Origin: Limisphaerales bacterium
GTDB lineage: Bacteria; Verrucomicrobiota; Verrucomicrobiia; Limisphaerales; UBA11358
DNA: 6,698 nucleotides
Reading direction: 5' to 3'
NCBI GenBank assembly: GCA_003133815.1
Contig: PKZR01000352.1
Coordinates: 8,394-15,091, forward strand
A program made the position numbers and the translations under genes. Below, piece by piece: positions 1-6,592 of this stretch. Under the pieces are notes generated by a model, which was not told where the DNA came from, made no database searches, and was given only the letters and a program-made list of their open reading frames with translations. Each line of letters opens with the position of its first letter. The first letter of the stretch is position 1.

Positions 1-1598
1 CCGTCGCCGATGACCGCGACTTTGTAGCCTTTCAATTTCATTGCGCGGACAAATTCAACCTTGTTCTGCGGCAGGCAATCGCCCTTCGCTTCTTCGCAAC
101 CGATTTCATTCGCGACGCGCGTGGCGACGACTTGCCGGTCGCCGGAAATCATCGCGATGCGGCGGACGCCGGCTTCTTTCAATTCGGCCAGCGCTTCCTT
201 CGCTTCGGCGCGCGTCTGGTCCTGCATGCCGACCCAGCCGACGCACTTGCCGTTTTGCGCGACAAAAATCAGACTCCAGCCTTCGGTCTCGTTCAAGTCC
301 ACGGATTTCTCGAAGCTCGCGTCAATGCCGTTGTCCTTGAGCCATTGCGCGCGGCCAACCAAAACTTTCGCGCCGTTGATTTCCGCCTTCACGCCGCGAC
401 CGGCGGTTTCGGCAAAATCTTTCGGCTCGGCGAGCGGAACTCCGGCTTCGCCCGCGAGCGTCGCGAGCGCCTTCGCCGTCGGATGGTTGCTATATTTTTC
501 GGCGGACGCGGCGAGCAACAAAAGTTCGGCGGGCTTTGTATCACCAATCGGCGCGAGACGGCTGACGGCGAGCTGGCCGGTCGTGAGCGTGCCAGTTTTG
601 TCGAAGACGAAGGCGTTGATTTTCGCGGCGAGTTCGATGTCGGCGACATTTTTAATTAAAATTCCCAAACGCGCGGCGGCGGAGAGCGCGGCGACCATCG
701 CGGTCGGCGTCGCGAGAATGAACGCGCACGGGCACGAGACGACGAACACGGCGATGACGCGGTTGTAATCGTAAGTGAACGCCCAGACGAGCGCGCCGAT
801 GACGAGCACGAGCGGCGTGTAAAATCCCATGTATTGATCCACGATTTTCTGAATCGGCAATTTGGTTTTTTCGGCGGCGATGATGAGTTCGCGCACGCGA
901 CCGAGTGTCGTGTCTGTTCCGGCGCGGCTAACTTTGATTTCCAGAACGCCCGTCAAATTCTGAGTGCCCGCAAAAACTTCGTCGCCGGTTTTTTTGTCGG
1001 CGGGCAAAGATTCGCCGGTGATGGTGGCCTGGTTGAATGAGCCTTGGCCGTTCAAAATAATTCCGTCAGCAGCGACATTGTCGCCGGGGCGAATTCGGAT
1101 TGTATCGCCGACGCCAAGCTCGCTCGCGGCAACTTCCTCTTCACTGCCATCCTTTTTGATGCGGCGCGCTTTCGTCGGAGTCAGTTTGATGAGCGATTCG
1201 ATCGAGTCGCGCGCGCCCTCGGCCGTCCGCGTTTCGATGATTTCGCCGGTGAGCATGAAGAACGCGACGACGCCCGCCGTGGTGTAATTGCCGGACGCGA
1301 ACGCGAACAGCACGGCGATGGCGACGAGTTCGTTGATGCTCAATTTGCCGCGCCGCAAATCCTTGATGGCGGTGACGACGATGGGATAAATCAAAATGAC
1401 CGCGCCGATGAACGCGCTGGCGCTGGCGAGCGTCGCGCCGCTTTCGAAGAGCCAGTTGACGAGGAAGGCGTTGAGGACGAAGACAACCCCGAGGACGGCC
1501 TGCCAGAGATGGACGGTTGAATGTTCGTGGTCGTGGCCGCAGCCGCAATTATCGCCGTGCTCGTGGTCGTGGTCGCTCAAAAGTGATGTGACTTGCAT
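1..1598 (-). CDS. Heavy-metal-translocating P1B-type ATPase with His-rich N-terminus (3' end cut off by window edge)
   Basis: Inner-membrane pump that would export a soft transition metal using ATP. The 532 visible codons give, in order: a His/Cys-rich cytoplasmic tail (residues 10-26, with DHDHEH, CGCGHDHEH); four helices at about 31-51, 57-77, 88-103 and 106-121; an actuator domain with TGES at 194-197; helices at about 258-276 and 281-300 with the metal-site motif CPC at 289-291; the phosphorylation motif DKTGT at 333-337 (Asp333 is the phosphorylated residue); the P1B nucleotide-binding HP at 372-373 and GRG at 400-402; SGD at 486-488; and the start of the GDG hinge at the window edge. 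The last helices, which help set metal specificity, are missing. CPC excludes the SPC/Co-type group; Zn/Cd/Pb or Cu(I) remain, and I favour Zn/Cd because of the His-rich tail. There is no GMxCxxC metal-binding domain. The start is 9 nt after the HflK-like stop, with no clear Shine-Dalgarno. Confidence 0.93.
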   Translation of the reverse strand, partial: MQVTSLLSDHDHEHGDNCGCGHDHEHSTVHLWQAVLGVVFVLNAFLVNWLFESGATLASASAFIGAVILIYPIVVTAIKDLRRGKLSINELVAIAVLFAFASGNYTTAGVVAFFMLTGEIIETRTAEGARDSIESLIKLTPTKARRIKKDGSEEEVAASELGVGDTIRIRPGDNVAADGIILNGQGSFNQATITGESLPADKKTGDEVFAGTQNLTGVLEIKVSRAGTDTTLGRVRELIIAAEKTKLPIQKIVDQYMGFYTPLVLVIGALVWAFTYDYNRVIAVFVVSCPCAFILATPTAMVAALSAAARLGILIKNVADIELAAKINAFVFDKTGTLTTGQLAVSRLAPIGDTKPAELLLLAASAEKYSNHPTAKALATLAGEAGVPLAEPKDFAETAGRGVKAEINGAKVLVGRAQWLKDNGIDASFEKSVDLNETEGWSLIFVAQNGKCVGWVGMQDQTRAEAKEALAELKEAGVRRIAMISGDRQVVATRVANEIGCEEAKGDCLPQNKVEFVRAMKLKGYKVAVIGD

Positions 1599-1607
1599 AA
1601 CAGTTTT

Positions 1608-2684
1608 TTACGGACTCGCCGCGTTTTTCGGCTGCGGCGGTTCGCGGTTCAACATTAGCCTGAGTTCGCGTGGCTGGCCATCGGCGCGCTGCGGCAGATA
1701 AATTTTGTCCTGCACGTTCGTCAGCACCTGCCCCATCGTCTGCACAAGGGTCATCTGCGCAAACAGGTTTCGATTGGTTTCGTATCCGGGCAGCAAGTCG
1801 GTGAACCGCTTCGCCTCGGCGGTGATGGAGGCGACGTAGTTGGTGCGGTCGGCCTCGGCACGGTTAATGATGGAAACCGCCTGTGCACCGGCGCTGTTGG
1901 TGATCTGGTTTTCGTAACTATGTGCTCCAATGAGCGCTTTGTCCCGGTTCACACGCGCGTCGGTGACCTGATCAAAAACGCTTTGCAACTGGCGCGGCGG
2001 CCTGCTTTCCACGTCGCATTGCTCAATAACGATGCCAAGCTGTTGCTGTTCAGCCAAATCAGTCACGCGCAACTGCACGGCTTCGCGGAATTCATCCACG
2101 CGGTTGAGCAGGATGTCGTCCACGTTGAAACTCGCGGCGGTGTAAAGCAGCGCGTTGTTCAGCGCGTTTTGCACAGTCATTTGCGCGTTTGTAAAACCGA
2201 AGACGTAACGCATCGGATCGTCAATGTGGTAACGCAGCGTCGCGCGCGCGTGAAGGATGTTGCGGTCGGCGGTGAGAACATAACCGTCAATCGCAGGATT
2301 CAGCGTCGGGCCGGCGGGCATTTCCTCGCCGCTCAATTCGGCCTCCGGCGTGGTCAGATACCAGCCGATGGTCGAAGAGACGATCTGCTGCTCCGTGATT
2401 GGAATTTTTACGACTTCGTCAATCGGATACGGCAGCGACCAGTGCAATCCGGCGTTCAGCAAAATCTTGTCGCCTTCGCCGACGGGCTTGCCAAAACGGA
2501 GGATGACCGCCTTTTCCTGCGGGCCGACTGTAAAAAACCCCGAGCCGAAAAATGCCAGCACCATCAGCGCCATCACGATTTTGACAATCGCAAAGCTGCT
2601 GCGCAAAGCCTCGGCCAGCGCCTGCGAACCGGCGTCCTGCGTTTCAGGCGCGTCGTGGTCGTGATGTTCGTGGTCGTGACTCAT
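1608..2684 (-). CDS. hflK: HflK-like SPFH (band 7) membrane protein with His-rich N-terminus
   Basis: SPFH-family protein, 358 residues. In the well-studied case HflK and HflC alternate in a periplasmic cage around the FtsH protease; that role is only inferred here. Visible parts: a cytoplasmic tail with HDHEHHDHD at residues 3-11; one signal-anchor helix at about 31-52; the SPFH domain from about 53, beginning VGPQEKAVILRFGKP and including LHWSLPYPIDEV at 80-91 and DGYVLTADRNILHARATLRY at 133-152; an HflK-type segment CDVESRPP at 223-230; a helical, coiled-coil-prone stretch at about 235-320; and a basic, Pro-rich end. The size is slightly under E. coli HflK (about 420), which has a longer N-terminal region. 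The gene starts 2 nt after the HflC-like stop and has no clear ribosome binding site, so coupled re-initiation is likely. The His-rich tail is not typical of HflK and resembles that of the ATPase encoded next. Confidence 0.88.
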   Translation of the reverse strand: MSHDHEHHDHDAPETQDAGSQALAEALRSSFAIVKIVMALMVLAFFGSGFFTVGPQEKAVILRFGKPVGEGDKILLNAGLHWSLPYPIDEVVKIPITEQQIVSSTIGWYLTTPEAELSGEEMPAGPTLNPAIDGYVLTADRNILHARATLRYHIDDPMRYVFGFTNAQMTVQNALNNALLYTAASFNVDDILLNRVDEFREAVQLRVTDLAEQQQLGIVIEQCDVESRPPRQLQSVFDQVTDARVNRDKALIGAHSYENQITNSAGAQAVSIINRAEADRTNYVASITAEAKRFTDLLPGYETNRNLFAQMTLVQTMGQVLTNVQDKIYLPQRADGQPRELRLMLNREPPQPKNAASP

Positions 2685-2686
2685 GT

Positions 2687-3589
2687 TCAGTTAGTCGGCG
2701 AATTCTTCGGCAAATTCTGGAACAAATCAAATGGCGGTGTGCGCTCGTCGAAGATCAAAGTCGAACGCTGGTTGAGCGACTGCTTGAGGGCGTCAATCCG
2801 CAACAGATAATTTGCCAGCTCGGGATTTTGCTGGAAGACGGGCAGCACTTGGGCTGCGGCGGCCTCGCCTTCGCCACGGATGCGCGTCGCGTCGGCAAGA
2901 GCGTTGTTGACTACCCCGGCGGCCAGACGGTCTGCGGCGGAAGCGATGTTGTTCGACTCCGCATCGCCTGCGAATTGAAGGCTGCTTATGATTTGCTGCC
3001 GCTCAGCCGTCATGCGCGAAAAAACCGTCGCCGAGACGCTTTCGGGCAGCTCAATTTTTTTAAAGGCGAGAAAATCAAGCTGGATGCCGTAATTGTTCGT
3101 GCTCAATTCCGCCTGCACTTCCGCTTTGATTTCGCCTTCGATCGCATCGAATTTCAACTGCTGCGGGTCGCTGTTCACAAAGTCCGAAAGGTTATGGCTG
3201 GCGATAACAGCGTTTTTGGCGTTTCGCATCATGCTTTCCAGCGCGCGTTGCGCGGCGGGGACGGAGCCGAGGAATTTCGGATAAAATTCCTTCGCGTCGG
3301 AAATCTCCCAGCCCGTGAAAATCGTCACGATAAGGTTGTTGTTGTCCGCCGTGAGTGTCTGGCTGAACTTGTCCTCGAAATTCTGGATGCGCTTGTCGAA
3401 TTTATAGACGTTCTGGATCGGCCACGGCCATTTGAAATATGCGCCCGGCTCGGTGATGTTCTGCACCGGCTTGCCAAATGTCGTGACGACGGCGATTTCC
3501 GACTGGCGCACTTGGAACACAAAAAGCAGCAGCGCAAAAATGATCACCAGCACTGCACCGATGACGATGGTTAAAAGATTTTGTTTCAT
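2687..3589 (-). CDS. hflC: HflC-like SPFH (band 7) membrane protein
   Basis: SPFH-family partner of HflK, 300 residues, close to usual HflC length. One N-terminal anchor helix at about 5-25 is followed by the SPFH domain, beginning VRQSEIAVVTTFGKPV (27-42), then PGAYFKWPWPIQNVYKFDKR (48-67), the hallmark stretch of HflC proteins. The region from about 195 to 270 is helical and rich in Ala, Glu and Arg (MTAERQQI, ATRIRGEGEAAAAQV) and corresponds to the coiled-coil wall of the HflKC cage. The end (STLIFDERTPPFDLF, 276-290) matches the typical HflC finish, where the chains meet at the cage cap. By family topology the N-terminus is cytoplasmic and the rest periplasmic. Its ATG overlaps the stop of the preceding gene (ATGA), indicating translational coupling. 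The protein is more likely a partner of the two other SPFH proteins here than a free-standing FtsH regulator, but FtsH could be encoded elsewhere. Confidence 0.9.
   Translation of the reverse strand: MKQNLLTIVIGAVLVIIFALLLFVFQVRQSEIAVVTTFGKPVQNITEPGAYFKWPWPIQNVYKFDKRIQNFEDKFSQTLTADNNNLIVTIFTGWEISDAKEFYPKFLGSVPAAQRALESMMRNAKNAVIASHNLSDFVNSDPQQLKFDAIEGEIKAEVQAELSTNNYGIQLDFLAFKKIELPESVSATVFSRMTAERQQIISSLQFAGDAESNNIASAADRLAAGVVNNALADATRIRGEGEAAAAQVLPVFQQNPELANYLLRIDALKQSLNQRSTLIFDERTPPFDLFQNLPKNSPTN
3586..3589 (-). promoter_or_regulatory. ATGA stop/start overlap coupling the polytopic SPFH gene to the hflC-like gene
   Basis: On the minus strand the HflC-like ATG (3589-3587) and the upstream TGA (3588-3586) share bases. 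No purine-rich Shine-Dalgarno lies in the 15 nt upstream, so re-initiation by terminating ribosomes is the likely route, which would tend to keep the two products in a fixed ratio. Confidence 0.6.
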
Positions 3590-5466
3590 GGCGATTGTTC
3601 GTTTGGCACGTTCAGATCCAAAAGGTCGTTGCGGATTTTATCTTCAAGGTCGAAAATGATCACGTCCTGCGTGTTCGTGACCAGCAGAATATATTTGCGC
3701 GAACTGGCCGTCGCGTCGGCGAACGCCTTGAAATAAGCACGCTGCTTGTAAACCGACGGGGCAGCCTCAAACGCCGGAATCTGGTTTGTGAACAGCGCCG
3801 CCCGCGCGAACGCCGAGACTTCCAGTTGCTCGCGTGTTGCATCGGCCACATTCGTTGTCGTAAAGGCCAGCGCGCCGGCCAGCGCGTTAGTCCTGATGGC
3901 GTCGGCCTTTGCATTTAGAATTTTGGCGAAATATGTCTGATACGCACCGACGACTTTTTCATAATCGCCAGCCACGGTTGTCGGCGGATGAACGTCCTGC
4001 AACCCGACGAAGAGGATTTTTGCGCCGAGGTTGTATTCGTTCGCCTCGGCCTGAATCTGCTGCTGCAAAGTGTCCGCCGCCTGCAGCCGCGCGTGCGACA
4101 GGAAATCACCCAGATCCACGCCCGCGAGATAATGCACGACCTCTCGCGTCGCCAGATCCGTCAGCAGGTTTGTCGGGTCGCCGTTATTGTAAGCCCAGTC
4201 CATGACATTCGTGATCTGAAATTGCACGGGAATGCTGACAGTAATGAGGCTGACCGGCGGTGCCTTCAAAGTGTCATTCGTGTCGGTGTTATCACTTTGA
4301 ATCGTCGCAGTCTGGCGGTTGGCAACGAGGAAATTCTGCTCCTGATTGTGCGCAACAGTCCAGAGAATCACATTTTGCTCGTCCTTGCCCGTGTCTGGAG
4401 TGAAACCGACGTAAATCGTTTGAATCTGCTCCGTGCGGTAGCGGTAAATTTTGTCCACCGGCCATGGCAGTTTCAAGTGCGCACCGGCTGTCAGCGGCGG
4501 ATCAATCCGTTTTCCGAAATGCTCCAAAACCACTTGCTCACCTGCGTCAACGAAAACGACGCACGTTGATAAAAATAATACCGCCAGTTGCGCCAGTATT
4601 AAATAGGCGAGATTTTTCTGGAGCAACTGGAAAAACCATGTCTCCGAAACATTGAAGCCGAATTGGTAATCCAGCGTCTGCGCCGCAGTCGTGAACAGGC
4701 TTTCCGGCTGCGCGAGCAGCCCGACGACGCGGCTTTCGTATAGCGGACGGGTGATTTTTCCTTTGACGCGCGGCCGGTAAATTTCCAGCAGCAGCGTCAA
4801 AAGCATTTCCGCCGCCATCAGGCCAAGCAGGACACACAGTCCGCGCGCGATCCAGAAATCAGTTTTTGGAAACCCGGTTTTGATTCCGGCAATCCCCAGC
4901 GCCGTGAACGCACAAACATATGCGCCCGCGAGCAGAAAGCTGGAGCCGGGCCGCAGCAGCCGGTAATCGCCGAGCCGCGCAATCGTCACGGAAAATCGTC
5001 CGAGCAAAAACAGCAGCAGCGCGAAAATGGCAAACAGCGAAAGCGACGGCATCGCCCGAACGTCAACAATTCCACTTGTCGTTTTACCGATCCAGCGCCA
5101 GAGCAGCCACGCGCCGCCGGCTTCAAGAATGAAAAGTAAAACTGCAAAGCCCGGCACGAAAAATTTTTCAAACTGTTCACGCGAACGGCGCGCGGGAAAA
5201 ACTTCCGATTCCTTTGCGTCGAACAAGGTGGAGTCGCCCTTCGTTCGGGCAAGTTCGTCAATCTCCAGTTTTTCGAGCCGCTCATTTTCCTCAAGCCGCA
5301 TCTGGAACCAGCTTCCAAACGCAACCAGCGCGCCGAGTCCCAGGAAAATTGAGGCCGCCTGCCCCGCCAATGAATTCACATAGCAAGTCACGACGAACGC
5401 CGCGATGAAAATCATCACCGCCGCCATCAGGTTCACCAGACCGTTTTTCTGCGTGTTACGTTCCAT
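3586..5466 (-). CDS. Polytopic membrane protein fused to a C-terminal SPFH/HflK-like domain
   Basis: A 626-residue protein, much longer than ordinary HflK. The first 285 residues hold six likely membrane helices (about 11-30, 34-52, 103-123, 141-158, 176-195, 207-229); the loops at 53-102, 159-175 and 230-285 are charged and net basic in parts, so they should be cytoplasmic. A seventh helix at about 286-307 leads straight into an SPFH domain: VDAGEQVVLEHFGKR (306-320), AGAHLKLPWPVDKIYRYR (327-344), and the HflK-type stretch FVGLQDVHPPTTVAGDYEKV (486-505), followed by Ala-rich helices and a final strand-rich segment (590-606). This topology puts the SPFH domain in the periplasm, as in HflK. 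I do not recognise the six-helix module; it has no catalytic motif I can name. The gene starts 1 nt after the permease stop (TAAAATG). Annotation pipelines would probably call it protease modulator HflK on the strength of its C-terminal half. Confidence 0.85.
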   Translation of the reverse strand: MERNTQKNGLVNLMAAVMIFIAAFVVTCYVNSLAGQAASIFLGLGALVAFGSWFQMRLEENERLEKLEIDELARTKGDSTLFDAKESEVFPARRSREQFEKFFVPGFAVLLFILEAGGAWLLWRWIGKTTSGIVDVRAMPSLSLFAIFALLLFLLGRFSVTIARLGDYRLLRPGSSFLLAGAYVCAFTALGIAGIKTGFPKTDFWIARGLCVLLGLMAAEMLLTLLLEIYRPRVKGKITRPLYESRVVGLLAQPESLFTTAAQTLDYQFGFNVSETWFFQLLQKNLAYLILAQLAVLFLSTCVVFVDAGEQVVLEHFGKRIDPPLTAGAHLKLPWPVDKIYRYRTEQIQTIYVGFTPDTGKDEQNVILWTVAHNQEQNFLVANRQTATIQSDNTDTNDTLKAPPVSLITVSIPVQFQITNVMDWAYNNGDPTNLLTDLATREVVHYLAGVDLGDFLSHARLQAADTLQQQIQAEANEYNLGAKILFVGLQDVHPPTTVAGDYEKVVGAYQTYFAKILNAKADAIRTNALAGALAFTTTNVADATREQLEVSAFARAALFTNQIPAFEAAPSVYKQRAYFKAFADATASSRKYILLVTNTQDVIIFDLEDKIRNDLLDLNVPNEQSP

Positions 5467-5467
5467 T

Positions 5468-6430
5468 TTAGCTCAATTCCCGTTCTTCAAACAGCGCCGT
5501 GCCCACGGCCAGCGCCGCGCCCGCATAGCAGACCGCGTAGGCGAACGCCTTGACGACATATGCCCATTGAAATGTGCTTTTACCAGTTTCAATTGCGTCG
5601 GCGAGCCAGAAAAGCTGCCAGTTCGGGATGACGCTGTAAAGAGCCGAAGCCCACAAATTGCCCGCCTGCGCGCGGATACCGAAGAAATAATCCGACATCA
5701 GCCCTACCAGAAAGATCGCCGAACAAATCGCCAGCGTCGGAATCGTGTCAAACCGCGTCGAACACGCCAGCGCGACGGCGGCCAGAATCCACAGCGCGAA
5801 CAGAATCAATATTCCCGCCGGCAGAAGATTCCAATTCACCGTCGCGAGCGTGCCGAGGCTTTCCATCTGCCTGGTGAATTGAAAAACCAGAAACGCCGCG
5901 AGCGTGGTGAAAACCAGCATGGCAAAAACCGCATCGCTCACAAATGGGCGGCGCAGGAAAAAATTACTGAATCCTGCGAGCATGTAAGCCAGCAAAATTC
6001 CGCCGCCAAAAATACTAATCGCCGGCAAATCAGTTTTCCCGTAGGCATCGAAAGCCATGCGGCTGGCCAGCAGCACGCCGATCATATTCACATAAGTCAA
6101 AACCGTCAGCGCCGCCGCGAGACCCGCAAATTTCGCCAGCAAAAACTGCGAGCGCCCGACCGGCTTCGACAAAACGGCCAGAGCCGTGCCGCTGCGGATT
6201 TCCCGCGCGAGCGACGACGAAGCGCTCATCACTGCGCCGAACAACCCGGACAAAAGCATCACAGCCAAAACTGAATTTTCCACCAACTTCGGCTCGTCGC
6301 CGAACGCGAAGTAATATGGCACCGCGAGAAAAATCTCGAAAAGCACGGACCCCGTCATCAACAGCAGAAAAATCGGCTGCCGGATGAGCTCCATGAAGGC
6401 GTTGAACGCAATGTTTCTAAATTGACGCAT
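5468..6430 (-). CDS. ABC-2 type transporter permease subunit
   Basis: A 320-residue integral membrane protein of the ABC-2 permease superfamily (NosY-like group). About six hydrophobic segments are visible: 18-42, 52-74, 100-123, 138-157, 166-185 and 200-222, with further ones at about 232-250 and 290-313. The segment REIRSGTALAVLSKPVGRSQ (77-96) is the classic cytoplasmic coupling motif of this family (REI..GT...L.KPV.R..F), which contacts the ATP-binding subunit. The C-terminal stretch NWQLFWLADA (270-279) and the ending FEERELS are also family-typical. Such permeases need an ATP-binding subunit; none is encoded in this window, so it would have to be upstream or elsewhere. The substrate cannot be deduced. 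It is the first gene of the cluster visible here, preceded by the only gap large enough for a promoter. Confidence 0.88.
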   Translation of the reverse strand: MRQFRNIAFNAFMELIRQPIFLLLMTGSVLFEIFLAVPYYFAFGDEPKLVENSVLAVMLLSGLFGAVMSASSSLAREIRSGTALAVLSKPVGRSQFLLAKFAGLAAALTVLTYVNMIGVLLASRMAFDAYGKTDLPAISIFGGGILLAYMLAGFSNFFLRRPFVSDAVFAMLVFTTLAAFLVFQFTRQMESLGTLATVNWNLLPAGILILFALWILAAVALACSTRFDTIPTLAICSAIFLVGLMSDYFFGIRAQAGNLWASALYSVIPNWQLFWLADAIETGKSTFQWAYVVKAFAYAVCYAGAALAVGTALFEERELS

Positions 6431-6439
6431 GAACTTCCG

Positions 6440-6470
6440 ATTATCTTACAAACCGTGCGCCCGTTTGCAA
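6440..6470 (-). promoter_or_regulatory. Candidate sigma70-like promoter of the five-gene cluster
   Basis: Reading the minus strand, TTGCAA (6470-6465) is followed after 16 nt by TAAGAT (6448-6443), which overlaps GATAAT (6445-6440). Either hexamer is a partial match to TATAAT. Transcription would begin only about 0-6 nt before the permease ATG at 6430, giving a leaderless or nearly leaderless message; GGAAG just upstream of the ATG is only 3 nt away, too close for a standard ribosome binding site. This is the only plausible promoter I see ahead of the cluster, but the match is modest. Confidence 0.3.
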
Positions 6471-6474
6471 ACGG
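6461..6474. promoter_or_regulatory. Perfect 14-bp palindrome, candidate operator
   Basis: CCGTTTGCAAACGG reads the same on both strands. It covers the candidate -35 hexamer and lies 31-44 nt upstream of the permease start. A further AACCGT at 6451-6456 pairs with ACGGTT at 6471-6476, extending the dyad character. A repressor bound here would block the proposed promoter. Which regulator family would use it is not clear from the sequence. Confidence 0.4.
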
Positions 6475-6558
6475 TTAATCGGCTTGGGCAAGGAAATTGA
6501 GCGTGGAAATGTCGTTTGCGTTCAAAAGTAATATCAGCCGCCCATGAAACGTGACGGG

Positions 6559-6573
6559 AATCCCATTGGGATT
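6559..6573. promoter_or_regulatory. Short palindrome AATCCCATTGGGATT
   Basis: Two 7-nt arms flank one base, or equivalently a 6-bp stem carries a 3-nt loop. It sits between the cluster promoter region and the 21-bp repeats. No T-run follows it on either strand, so it does not look like an intrinsic terminator; a protein-binding site or chance are both possible. Confidence 0.25.
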
Positions 6574-6592
6574 TAATCTATCCGCCCGGTCG

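Noticed and set aside
61..768. Long open plus-strand frame of 235 codons
   Set aside because: It lies antisense to the P-type ATPase, whose minus-strand frame carries all the expected family motifs. The plus translation has no recognisable domain and arises from the skewed codon composition.
1521..1580. CGTGGT-rich simple repeat as a non-coding repeat element
   Set aside because: It is explained by His/Asp codons in the N-terminal tail of the ATPase.
1920..2810. Open plus-strand frame of 296 codons
   Set aside because: Antisense to the HflK-like and HflC-like genes; Arg/His/Val-rich shadow with no family features.
5405..6274. Open plus-strand frame of 289 codons
   Set aside because: Antisense to the ABC permease; extremely Arg/Gln-rich translation typical of the reverse complement of a membrane protein gene.
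6483..6492. Small dyad CTTGGGCAAG
   Set aside because: Only 4-bp arms; expected by chance in a region this size.
6559..6573. The palindrome as a rho-independent terminator
   Set aside because: The stem is only 6-7 bp with a 1-3 nt loop and there is no U-tract on either strand.
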